Shown in pieces: positions 23,951-34,500 of a stretch of 64,000 bases of DNA. Both the position numbers and the translations under genes were made by a program. The notes below the pieces were generated by a model that was not told the origin of the DNA, searched no databases, and worked only from the letters and a program-made list of their open reading frames with translations. The stretch comes from Polytrichum commune (taxonomy: Eukaryota > Streptophyta > Polytrichopsida > Polytrichales > Polytrichaceae): NCBI GenBank assembly GCA_950295325.1, contig OX485808.1:13828501-13892500 (forward strand), in the 5' to 3' direction. The stretch's first letter is position 1. The number at the start of each line of letters is the position of its first letter.

Positions 23951-24624
23951 AGAAATCTTGGAGTCGACAAGGTGCTGATAGTAGACTGGGATGTGCATCA
24001 TGGAAACGGCACACAAAAGATTTTCTGGTAGGATCCCCATGTGCTCTACATCTCTCTTCACAGGTGTGCCATCGAAGCTTGATATTTATATTATTGATCC
24101 CTTCAGGTAAAAGGCATGTGTGTACTATGCATCGATACACTGGAGAGTTGGAACCTTATTCTGACGCTAGAGTTTGGAAATTCATTAATGGAGACAAGAG
24201 CCTTCGTCTTATGGAGAGCTATTAAGGATAATGTGCTCTCCTAAGTGTACCTGCCTGTTTCTTTTGGCCTAACACATAAGTTCAGGATCCAGGTGATTTT
24301 TTCCTGATTATGTCTGCCTCAGTGTCTATCTTTTGAGCTTAAGTGAGGCACGGAAATTTTCTCTCCAGCATCTGTTGATGTTTAAAGTGAGTTGTGTTTG
24401 GTTTGCGCACAGATATGACGATGGAGAGTTTTTCCCAAAAGGAAATGAGGGTAATTTTGACCAAGTTGGGAGTGGCAAGGGGTTAGGTTATAACATAAAC
24501 ATCCCGTTGCCACATGGGGGATTTGGAGATGCTGACTTTTTAGCATTTTTGGAGCACATAGTGATGCCAGTCGCTTGTGTATTCAATCCTGGCATGATCT
24601 TCATATCTGCCGGATTCGATTCAG
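23951..24624 (+). pseudogene. Class II-like histone deacetylase fragment
   Basis: Two exons of an arginase/deacetylase-fold histone deacetylase, which removes acetyl groups from lysines with a zinc ion. Exon A (23951-24063) encodes the core around [11 protein letters not shown] with the paired His and the zinc-binding Asp/His. Exon B (24413-24624) continues in phase with YDDGEFFPKGNEGNFDQVG and the SAGFDS segment holding the last zinc-binding Asp. The splice junctions ag/GT and AG are good. A TAG at 24029-24031 interrupts exon A just after KIFW. A further short match (SPLLGVTGS-like, about 24836-24866) may be a decayed third exon. The N-terminal half and C-terminus are missing, so this is a relic or a captured fragment rather than a working gene. 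Confidence 0.8.
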
Positions 24625-24869
24625 GTGAGTCTCAAATACCAAGACCCTTGCACTTGCGAATAATGGACGTATCATGATGTGTCTATTAAGACATTTTTTA
24701 GTATGTATAATATGTTGTGTACTTACAAAGTGCACTCTTGGAGGATATTTGTCACGGACTGCTCCAGCTCTTTGTTCCGTTTCATTAAAATTATTGTTGT
24801 GCTTTTTCTTATGTATAAGTTGACAGGGCATGTAGAAAGTCCACTCCTAGGAGTCACTGGATCTTAACA

Positions 24870-26198
24870 CTGTTATCACTATATTCGTTAATTTGAGACT
24901 TTCTCTTGTCTCAAATTAAGTTATGGACCACAACAACATAATCTAATGTTATGGTCGTCCTACCTAAGCTATCTTGATATGATGTGAGCCCAAAAGGGTG
25001 CCCACATTTAGTCTTAGACCCTTGAAACGTTAGTTGATGCACTTTGAAGTAGCATGTTACTTCACAAAAATATAAAAAGAGTGAAATGTTAGTCTTAGAA
25101 GTACCATGTTGTAAGAGGCTAGGATGTGAGTTGTTATTGTGTTTTTACCTTCGGAAGGATTTGAGTGAATGAGGATAGGTAAGGAGAACTTGGATTGAGT
25201 AGTTAGTGAGTAGGCTAGTACAAATGGATGGAGACAACCAAAGTGACTCAAGAGGCAAGTGCATTCGAATTGGGATGAATGGAGGATCACATGGAGCGCA
25301 CAAGTGAACCACCTCATCATGGCCACTTAATGGGGAAGGCCCAAGGAAGAATGCAAGGTGGAGGATAAGCAAATTCTCAAAGCACCAATCAAATCACGAG
25401 TTAAGCATCGTGGTTTGAATTAAGTGGTGAGCGACGATTTGGGAAAGTAAGGGGAGAAAGTTATGGCGGCGGAAAGCGAAGGAGGCTAAGTTTGGGTTGA
25501 AGCATCCCAAGTTTGGTAAAGTGTGGTAGGTAGAAAGCCAAGGCTAGTTAAATGTTCGAATTAGGATCCTTGTTGATCATTTGAGGGAGGAAGGCTTAGA
25601 AGATAGGATTGGCGCCTACTAAGTAGGAGGAAATCTCAAGGGCTTATCGTGAGCCTTGAGGGTGCTCACCCCTCAAGCTTACTATATAATCCCTCATTCT
25701 TCCCTCACTCATCCTCTCTTTCCTTTGTGCTCCAAGGCACCCCACGAGTTATAAGTGTGGGTGTGGGAAGCCATATTGGAGCACATGTGTGTGCTTAGTT
25801 TTTAGTTTGAGAGCCAAGGCTTGTTAGCCTTGAAGAGGGCTTGACCTCTTGGTAGAATTAGTGTTGACGTGAAGGATTTTAAAGTTAATTCATGATTCCA
25901 ATTTGTGGTACTTAAAGTTCATGTTTTGAATACACGTGGTTGCAAGTTCCATGTTTAAGAGTTGAGCACTTGATGTTGTGATGAGTGCAAAAATATACTT
26001 GTGTGGATTAGTTATTCTTAGTGAAGTTAGGAAATTCTCTCTCCCCCTCTCCTCTCTAGGATTTTAGGATTTTAGGATTAGAGAAGAATTGTGTGATTAG
26101 AAAGGGGTTGTTAGTAGAATTAGGGAAATTAGGTAGGAAGATTAGTTAAGGGCTTGAATAATTAGTGAGGTAGTTGGGGATTACAACTACAAAGTTGT
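24870..26198. other. Intergenic DNA, LTR- or promoter-like in part
   Basis: No gene recognised. A TATATAAT box at 25683-25690 follows a G-rich purine tract and precedes a CT-rich stretch, as in plant promoters or LTRs. No coding frame or primer-binding site follows it. Confidence 0.35.
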
Positions 26199-26467
26199 GG
26201 GTTCATGAAGGAGCTGGGTTTATGAAGGAGCTGGGTTTGTTTAGTTAGAAAGTAAAGAGCTGGGTTTATGAAGGACCTGGGTTTGTTTAGTTAGAAGCTA
26301 AGGAGCTGGGTTCATGAAGGAGCTGGGTTTATGAAGGAGCTGGGTTTGTTTAGTTAGAAGCTAAGGAGCTGGGTTCATGAAGGAGCTGGGTTTTTGAAGG
26401 AGCTGGGTTTATGAAGGAGCTAGGTTTATGTAATTAGAAAGTAAAGAGATGGGTTCATGAAGGAGCT
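26199..26467. repeat. Higher-order minisatellite
   Basis: A basic unit of about 17 bp (GAAGGAGCTGGGTTTAT with variants) is repeated. It is also organised into longer blocks separated by TTTAGTTAGAA(G/A)(C/G)TAA(A/G)GAGCTG, giving a nested periodicity. At least ten basic units are visible. The array lies in non-coding DNA. Confidence 0.85.
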
Positions 26468-27049
26468 TAGTAGATAGCCTACCTAATTAGCTCATAGACA
26501 AGTAGTTAGTTACATTATGCTAGTTAGTGTTATGTGTGGCTTTCACAAGTAAATGTATTTGAGATTGACTATAGAGAATAGTGTTTTTTTTAACACTTGC
26601 ATCTTCTCTTTAAAAATAAACCACGTGCACAACTTAATGGAGAATGTGGAGCACTCTCGCGATGGCAAGACAAAGGAAGCAAAGACCAAAGGTGCGAGGG
26701 AGAGATTGACATAAGTCACATAAGTATTTCTTAATACTTAAAGGCTTATGTACGGTATGGAGACACCAAGTGAGACCTCTTATAGTAGCGATACGGAATA
26801 CACAAGTGATAGTTCAAGTGGTAGTATAGAGTCAACGGCACGGACTCCATTTAGGAGAGGGATATCCTTAAGGGCTTGTGTAGCTAAAGCAGCCGGATGG
26901 ACGTTATAAGCAAACAAAGACAAAATAGCACCCGAGCATAAGGAGGTTAAAATAACATAGTTAACTTGTGCATTCTCCACATACGTATTGAAATCGTACA
27001 TTGAGTTGTTAAAAGTGAAATTCCAGTTAAATCCAAGACCACTTGAAGG
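26468..27049. other. Intergenic DNA, no gene recognised
   Basis: AT-rich sequence between the minisatellite and the MULE-related fragment. A 73-codon minus-strand frame (26780-27001) has no recognisable domain. Confidence 0.45.
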
Positions 27050-27069
27050 GTGAACATTGCACTATGGAC

Positions 27070-28143
27070 TCATCCAAGTCCAAATCCAATACCGCGGAGG
27101 AATGTGAGCCCAAACCCACTACTCGGACTACGGACGCTTAAGGGTGGGGGGTTTGGCCTCACATATGAGTTTTTTAATTGGGTTCGCCTTCGACTAGAGC
27201 TTGGACTCATTCCCGCTGCTACGTGTAGTACCTGCTCAGCATACCTAACCCGAAGTGCCCTGGTACTACCTCCTTCCTGTCTTGCTGATCCACTCGACTT
27301 CGTCTGCATTGGAGTGCATTTAGGTTTGTTCATAGCAATTGGCGGAGGTCGCTCTTCTACCGAATTCAACGCCGCCTCTACCCGAGGAGCCCAGGGCCGT
27401 TGTCCTTCCTCACGTGGAAATGTGAGACCACACTGGGCTAATACTTCTACCACAGCCTTTGTGTCGGATGGCTTAAAGGTGGGGTACATTTTCAAAACCC
27501 CACCTTGCCCGTTGGTTAACCGCTTCCACGCATCGCACTGGTCCTTGTGTCGGTGATAAGACAGTGCGTTCTTGTCTGAAAAATCCATATGACAGCACCT
27601 GCACCAGTACCAACGCCGTTTATCCTTCCCTTGCACGCGATAGAAATGGTAGCGACATCGGTAGTGTGCTTCTACGATCAAATCCTTGTATTCATCTTCA
27701 GTGTACAAGCAGACCAGTGGGACACGTCCTTGGGTCAATGTAAATCGGTAGACATTCTGACCTTTCGCTGTAGTGCCTTCGATCAACCCCACTGGCCCGT
27801 TTTGTACGAGATTCCACCACACATCGAATCCGAGCTCCTCTATAAGTCGATGGTCCTCGTTCACATTGACGATACCTGTAGAACTGTCCCTATCGAAAAT
27901 CCCCCCCGTGATCCCGAGCCCGTAGCCAACCACCCCCGAATCGCAATTCTGATGTCGTGTCTCGGTACAGCCATTTTCCCCTGAATCCAATCCTTGCTTC
28001 TGCACTACCCTCGGCATCCCGGCTGCACCTTTGCGGGAGTGCGACGTCCTGAACCTGTAATGTGGCTTCGGGAGGTCTGGTTGATTGCTTGGTCTAGTTG
28101 ATTGCTTGGGAGGGGCGACGTACTCCTCGAACATGCTGTACAC
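27070..28143 (-). CDS. C2HC zinc-finger protein related to MULE Ulp1 gene
   Basis: A 357-codon uninterrupted frame. Residues about 95-240 align with the MULE protein at 15.1-19.9 kb. They share a stretch ending in RLIE-LG---W, the QGRVP-CLYTE-EYK segment, the classical finger C-x2-C-x3-F-x5-L-x2-H-x5-C (CHMDFSDKNALSYH) and LKMYPTF. The Ulp1 domain is missing. The last 60 residues are basic and Pro/Ser-rich with no counterpart. The 112-bp intron at 19391-19502 of the MULE copy is absent: the two proteins align without a gap across that point. The finger suggests DNA binding. Whether it is expressed is unknown. Confidence 0.65.
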   Translation of the reverse strand: MYSMFEEYVAPPKQSTRPSNQPDLPKPHYRFRTSHSRKGAAGMPRVVQKQGLDSGENGCTETRHQNCDSGVVGYGLGITGGIFDRDSSTGIVNVNEDHRLIEELGFDVWWNLVQNGPVGLIEGTTAKGQNVYRFTLTQGRVPLVCLYTEDEYKDLIVEAHYRCRYHFYRVQGKDKRRWYWCRCCHMDFSDKNALSYHRHKDQCDAWKRLTNGQGGVLKMYPTFKPSDTKAVVEVLAQCGLTFPREEGQRPWAPRVEAALNSVEERPPPIAMNKPKCTPMQTKSSGSARQEGGSTRALRVRYAEQVLHVAAGMSPSSSRRRTQLKNSYVRPNPPPLSVRSPSSGFGLTFLRGIGFGLG

Positions 28144-28269
28144 TAGTCTAAACCCTAGTACACCCTAACTATTCGAAACAACCCAACGCTCTATTTGGAT
28201 TACCATAAGATGACCCCTGAACTTGGGAAACATGGTGCCAGCTCCACCCTAAACCCTTCACAACCTATG

Positions 28270-28290
28270 TTACGGAGTTATATAGAACTA
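28270..28290 (-). promoter_or_regulatory. TATA box upstream of the zinc-finger ORF
   Basis: The minus strand reads TTCTATATAACTC at about 28278-28288, some 135 bases before the ATG at 28143. Telo-box-like ACCCTAAACC elements lie around it (28238, 28338 and 28437-28455). Confidence 0.45.
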
Positions 28291-28501
28291 CCTAAACCTT
28301 CACGGCAGAACGTAGACAATTTTGCGACATTAAAAATAACAACCCTAAACCTCACCCTTGTGTATCTGGTACTACACGTATAATGTTCGTGTCCGACCTT
28401 ACGCTCCGATCTTAGTCTTACATCCCACAGCCTTCTCTCCTGACCCTAAACCCTAAACCTCGACCTACTTACATGCTCCATCTATGTTGCACAGTTCACC
28501 C

Positions 28502-28631
28502 CGAACGCTTGCCCACAGCACTAAACCACAGCTCATCTCCCCATTCAACGATACACTACACACACCCGAACGCTTGCCCACAACACTAAATTACGGCTCA
28601 TCTCCCCATTCAACGATACACTACACACAGC
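28502..28631. repeat. Two tandem 65-bp repeats upstream of the zinc-finger ORF
   Basis: Units 28502-28566 and 28567-28631 both start CGAACGCTTGCCCACA and end with ACACTACACACA-type sequence, differing at a few bases. They lie in the upstream region of the zinc-finger ORF. Confidence 0.9.
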
Positions 28632-28975
28632 CGAACTCTAACCACAAACTAGGGCAACACAACGCAACACACGAAGAAAGGTGCACTTCGGACCGGGGCA
28701 CAACTCTAACTGCAGGACAATAAAAGACGATAGGGTGAAAAGATGACACTACTAAGCTCACGGACTACTGCACTAGGCCGGTTGACCCGGACCGGGTGGA
28801 CCGGGCCGGGTCCGGAGGCCTTATCGCGGGCAGGGACGTGTGGGCCGCCACGCGGGGGTCGGGGGGTTTTTGGGACCCGTTCCGCCCTCCAAACCCATCC
28901 TTTCGCGGGCAGAGGAAGATTGCCCGCGGGCGCTCTATTTCGGGGTTGGAGGGGGGGTCTGTAATGAAACGCTTT

Positions 28976-30355
28976 TTGTAGTGTGTTTGGGTATTTTGAA
29001 TTTGTTTAATTCCTCAATGGATTGTCTAGTTCCTTTTTCCCCGACCGTGATAGGTAGTAACTACTGGGTATATCTTCCACCTTTTGTATTTGAGTAGGTC
29101 TATTTGTTGTTCAATTTTCTATGTTTTTGTGTGATGATGATTTTTGGGTAAATTTTCATGGGGGATGAGGATATTGGTGGTTCGTTATGGTTTGGAGCTC
29201 CTTTTATGCAAAGTATGTATGGTCTAAGTTTGGCCATACATTGCCACTTTATGTTGTTAAATGTCTAATTGAGCATTGATGTATCAAGAAGGGTGAGGGG
29301 GGTATTATTGATTATTCTTGCATTGTCTAATGTGAAGAATTGATGAATTTGTGTGGCATATAAGTGTGTGGACTATGAAATGGACAACTTTGTTGTGCAA
29401 AGTGGTTCTTTATCCTTTGATGTATTGACTAGTATAATGTCATGTGGATAGGAGATGTGGCCATGTGTCCTTGTCGTTGCTTGAGCAAAGGGTGTAGTGG
29501 GGGTGTGGGTTGGAGAGTGGTCAAAACATGTTACTTTGAGGTTGCCAATGTATTGTGTATTCCTAGGCTTTAAAGTTTGGATAGTTTGTGTGTTGAATAT
29601 GTCAGGTGCTTTCCATAAGAAGTTGGATAAATGGTGGTTATTTTGTTCATTAAATAGCCATTTGTATGTGTATGAGAATTTGTTATGGGCAAAAATTGTT
29701 CATCCTCTCCTATGTTCTTTGTGGAGCATTGCTTGGAGTTTCAAGACCGCTCCATCATGTGTGGCATAAGGGGTGCTTGCTAGCCATTAAGGTAGAGGTT
29801 GTGTGGGTTGTATGTATTTATGGCATAGGGGGTTTCTTCTTTGGTTGCTCTGTTAATTGCTAGTGTGTCAGCGATCTTGTTGTTGGAGATTCTAGAGTGT
29901 GTTTTTACTTTCTGTATGGTTATTTTTTGTTTGGTCCAATTTATTTCGTGTATTGGTGTTGTTATTACTATTTCATTGGGTGATGATGTTCCAAGGATGG
30001 GTGTCTAATGTCTTTGTTTGGATGATGTCATTGCTTGGATTACATTCTTGGTTGGATAGTAAGGTTTGTAATTCTTAGTGGGGGTTTTAGTGAATCAATT
30101 GTCTTTAGATTGGATGTGGTCGAGGCAACTATCATATGCTAGGTGTTTGTGCTATGTATGTCTTATTGTTGAATATGTCTAGGAGTAGTATATTGTCAAC
30201 CAACATAACGTTGTACTTAGTTAAACAACTATGTTGCTTCCCTCCATTCGAGTATGGTGCCTTGTGTGGTTTGCCATTGGCATAGGTAGTGTTTCCTGGT
30301 TGATCATGCTCCCCATTTGTCTTTCCTGGTGGCACGGGGAGGATACTGTCAATTT
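28976..30355 (-). mobile_element. LINE-family 3' fragment (short copy)
   Basis: This segment is similar to parts of 48.7-51.36 kb, with internal deletions. Matches include 29,530-29,600 against 49,470-49,540 (ATTGTGT blocks, TTCAAAGTTTG-type words) and 30,215-30,330 against 51,265-51,350 (GGTTT-CCATTGG-ATAGGTA). On the minus strand near 29,840-29,875 it encodes IADTLAINRATKEE, like the end of an RNase H domain. The reading frames are broken. It ends about 135 bp before the CACTA element. Confidence 0.6.
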
Positions 30356-30489
30356 TTTTTGATTAAATCATGTGAGGAAAAATATAGGGTAGTTTGAATT
30401 CAAATGAGCAAATATTTATACAAATAATGGAATTATTATAGCTTGACCCATTCGATATTATATCTAAAATAAAGTACGTGCAAAGTATA

Positions 30490-31200
30490 CACTATAAGAA
30501 AACGTTGTTTTTTGCGATGTCAAAAAAAACGGCTGTGCGCGTTCGCTTTGACATGGAAGTTCTCCTCCGGGACATCACCTAAAATCCGTCATGTCAGACA
30601 GGGAAAAAATGCGGTGTGGACATGTGAAAACATGTTGAATTTCAGCACGTTTTTATGTGACGTCAGATAAAACATGGTGTTCCATGTTGTCCACGCACAA
30701 ACACGTGGAGGGCACCTGGACGCCACGCAAGCAAGTTTTTTGCGGGCAGTGCCACGTCGTGAGTTTTTTCATTCGTTCCATTGCTGACGTGGATTGCCGC
30801 GTGGATGCTTTTCAAATGACGTGGACTGCAAGGTTTGTGACGTGTCATTCACTGTTGCTGATGTGGAAAGTGCGTGACGTGGCGATGTGTGGTTTCGCCA
30901 ACGTCGTCTGCGACACGAAGATGTCACATGAGACATCTTGCTTGACGGGGGTATTTATTTTTTAGTTTTGTTGAGGTGATGCATTGTTTTCTTGGACAGT
31001 CTTTGTGACAGTAGGATGTTCTGTGAGACATCATATTGGGCATTACGAATTCTTCGGATGTGTTGTGGGCAAAAGCAGTGCGGGTTTGTTCATGATGATG
31101 TCGTTTACAAGCTTAGCCCGCCTTGCCGTGGATGCTTGCCTCAAACTCTCAAGCACGTTACTGACATGAAGATGTTTGGCTATTAGGACAACCAATTCTG
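30490..31200. promoter_or_regulatory. Left subterminal repeat region of the CACTA element
   Basis: Behind the 12-bp terminal repeat there are many short motifs of the types GACGTC, GACATC, GATGTC and TGACGTGG, for example GACGTC at 30659-30664. In En/Spm elements short subterminal repeats are bound by TnpA. That these motifs do the same here is inferred. Plus- and minus-strand frames in this stretch have no recognisable domain. Confidence 0.6.
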
Positions 31201-31520
31201 AGATGCTCGTCACTTAGGGCATCTACAGGAATAAACATCGACGTCACGTGTTGCACCAGAACGCCGGAACAAACATAAAGAACGTAACGAACAACTGTAC
31301 TCCAAGACTTTGCAAATCATGAAATGCAATGTATTGATATTGGAAAATGTTGCCATCCTACAGGTCACATTTACACATCAAACGGAATTCAAACAAAAAT
31401 TTAAACATTATGCATGATCGCGGTTTCAATGTATACAGCGTCAATTCTAGTCCTGCATGACTACGTTGAGGAATCGAGAGCACTCGAACGGATAGCCGCA
31501 ACGTCATTGATGTCGTCCAC

Positions 31521-34500
31521 TCATTTCTTCTTCTGTGTCTGTGTCTTCGTGCTAGTTCCCACCTGCCCCATCCCACTGCCATTCACAAAACCACATGACG
31601 TCTATTAGTGGTGATCCAAAACATCACACGGGATCACATGGTCGAAGTAACTACATACGAGTCCTCCTCACTCCTCCTGCATGCTAGCAAGCAATGTAGG
31701 CATACAAACACAAGTTCTCTCACCTTCGCAAGAATTTGGGGAGGTTTAGGCAAACCAACCGCTTTGGGTGCACCGAGTTTGGCCATTGTTGATTTCGCTT
31801 GTGCACTTCTACCCGCACGGCGAGGTTGGCCGGTTGACTCCTCCGGTACGGGCACATCATCCTGCCACAACATCACACATCAATTCTCATTGGTTTCAGC
31901 TGATGTCCACACGTGTCTGCTAACATTGCAATCTGTCAAGGCAAACGTCCAAGCAAATGTGCTTCTCGACATCTCGGATGGCACGATGAACAACATGCCA
32001 GACGAAAACATGAAAGAAAACTCGAAGAGGCAACGAGGAGAGGGTTTCGTGTATGTCAGGTATTCATGCGGCTTACTCATTGTTACCTGCTCCAGAGACA
32101 CAATCTCTTCAGGCACGTCCGCAACGCCGGATATCTCGGGGTGTCCCTCCTCACCGTCCTCCATGGCTTGCACTGGCACTTCCTCATTCGTGGGCTCCAC
32201 ATGGTCATCAACTGCGGGTGTCTCCGTCGATTTCTTCCCCTCTTCAAGTATATCCTCAATAATAGACGCAATAATATGTTGACTGTTGGTCTGCACTCCT
32301 TGGACGTCTGGAGCAGCATCGGTCGCAGCATCCTCAGCCACGTCGCTGGGAACATGAACCACGGACGCCAAGCGCATGTCCGCACCACCCATGACGCTCA
32401 AACCAACAGTGGGAGGTTGTTTCTGTGCCAACATTGTCAACTCGACCGTCGTGGACGTCAATGCCGAAGTGTCCTGCATCTTCACGGAGGATGAGGGTTC
32501 CGTCGTGTCGTCGATGGGAGTTGGGAGTTTCTGACCTTGATTCTGAAGAATCATCCGCATCATGTCCTCCATGCGTTTGTGCGACGCTGCGACATTCTCG
32601 CCAAGGCGTGTGACGCTGCCCTCCAAATCCGTCACTCGAGTGCGCATCGCCTCGATTTCGGAGCCATGATCGGGATGCACTCTGCGTTTTTCATCCTATA
32701 TCCGTTGATACTCTTTTGCAACCTCGGCATCAACCTCCGCATCGTAGGGTGCCCTGTTTTTCAACATCGTCTGCAACAAACAACGAAGGCATTTCGGATT
32801 GAACACGACATCAAGCATTAGAATGTAAAAGGTGCAGGCCCTGTGAATGTCTTATAACGAACATGCTTAACATATCCAACCATCTGAAAGCTCTAAAGTG
32901 ACATTGCCAACTCGGCAGACGTCTAAGTGCACGTTTTCACAGACATCTTTCGTCGACATTGACGTTGTCAGGGATATGAGCCGTCATAGATAGATAATAT
33001 TTATGTCAGCATCAACATGCGGTGTCAACATAGACATTCTTGCAGACATACACAAATTAAATTGATGTCAACAACGACATCTGTCTCGACATAGCATGGT
33101 AGGTATCTTACCAATCGTGACACGACTTCCCTTTCAATGGCTTTCATTTGTGCTGTGGTGGACCCTTTCCCTTTTGAAATAGACCGCATGTGCTCGGACT
33201 TTACTTGCGCTGCCTCAGTGGTGCGCATAGCTATAAGTGTCTTCCAATGCTCCGGATCCACATCAGCTGGTTTGCTCGCATTGTTGTCAATGAGCTGGTT
33301 TAGTCGCCAACGAGTGTTGATGAGCACCTTCGTTATGATGGGCCGCATCCACTTCTCGCACACTTTATCGCACTGCCCACACATCTCCCAATCTGCACGC
33401 CAAACACGGGCGTCAATTCCCTCAGACACTCCTCCCATCCCAGGATCCTTTCCAGCCAACATTGCCAGCAAATGCGCAATGCATACCAACAAACTTACAT
33501 CCTAGGGAGCAAGAGATTTTCATGCATGCCTAGACAGAAAGCGGAAAAAAATTCCAAGCATGTACTCGTCACAGTAGATGTCTTGGACGACATGTCCGTG
33601 TCCCTACACATGTCCCTTTCGACGCTGAGATAAACACAAAACGCAATAGAAGATCCATTCGTATCACAAGATACATGTGCCACATGCGAGGCATGCCAAA
33701 AAACTATGCTTACCTGCCAGTGTGGACGACTAACCCGGGCGTCAATTCCCTCAGACAGTCCTCACATCCTAGGATCCTTTCCAGCCAACATTGACAGCAA
33801 GAGATTTTCATGCATGCCTATACAGAAAGCGTCAAAAAATTTTAAGCATGTACTCGTCAAAGTAGATGTCTGGGACGACATGTCAGTGTCCCTACACATG
33901 TCCCTTTTGATGCTGAGATAATCCAATCACTTTTAGCATGTCTTTATGATGTGTGTGCTTTATCCTCACCGAACCATACATGCAGCAAATATAGGTGTTT
34001 GTTTAAGAAATGCAACCAAACAACAACCGCATACCTTGATTCATTATGATTCGTCCCTTTAAAGGTTTGCAAGTGCAGAAACCAGCGATGTGAACATCAA
34101 GACTAAGTCTAAGCCTTACCTTACCTTATTCTTAACCCTGCCCATATCATCAACCCTACTCCACCTGTTCAAAGACTTTCTGCCAAAATAACAAGTCATT
34201 ATGAAACCTTTGTGTGGTTGTTTATGTAATTTTATTCAAACAGCCTTTAAAATAGGAAATATGTTAAACTTTAAACCTAAATATAGACAGTCGCAACATG
34301 GACCAGTATCTGTAATGCAGTATGGGTTGTGATTAATTTAACAGGCACTTGGATCAGGTAGACAGCGCTGTACTCGCTTTACACCACCAGAATGGCTTAT
34401 CACACTACAACAATTCTCACTGAGTGCACAATCAACTTGTAGTGCTACATGCTCACTGCACAGTGTTCAGCGGGCGTCAATTCCCTCAGACAGTCCTCAC

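Larger units (their letters stand above)
27050..28975. mobile_element. MULE-related fragment with only the zinc-finger gene
   Basis: A GC-rich block whose one long ORF is homologous to the N-terminal part of the zinc finger-Ulp1 gene of the MULE at 9-20 kb. Transposase and Ulp1 regions are absent. One exact TGCACTAC (28001-28008) and near-matches at 27056, 27769 and 28768 are present. The right side (28750-28970) is very GC-rich, with CCGGACCGGG-type repeats reminiscent of the left side of the MULE near 9235-9310 (GACCCGGTCCGTGG, GACCGGGCCC). It looks like an internally deleted relative. Ends and target duplication were not found. Confidence 0.6.

Noticed and set aside
26199-26467. Possible CRISPR array
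   Set aside because: The units are short, nearly contiguous and grouped in higher-order blocks without unique spacers. This is a plant minisatellite.
28743-28975. Very GC-rich block as rRNA or CpG-island gene
   Set aside because: No rRNA similarity is recognised and frames on the strand are overlapping. It is better explained as an end of the MULE-related fragment.
30132-30335. 67-codon minus-strand frame as an independent gene
   Set aside because: It is part of the LINE fragment and has a diverged counterpart at about 51,261-51,452.
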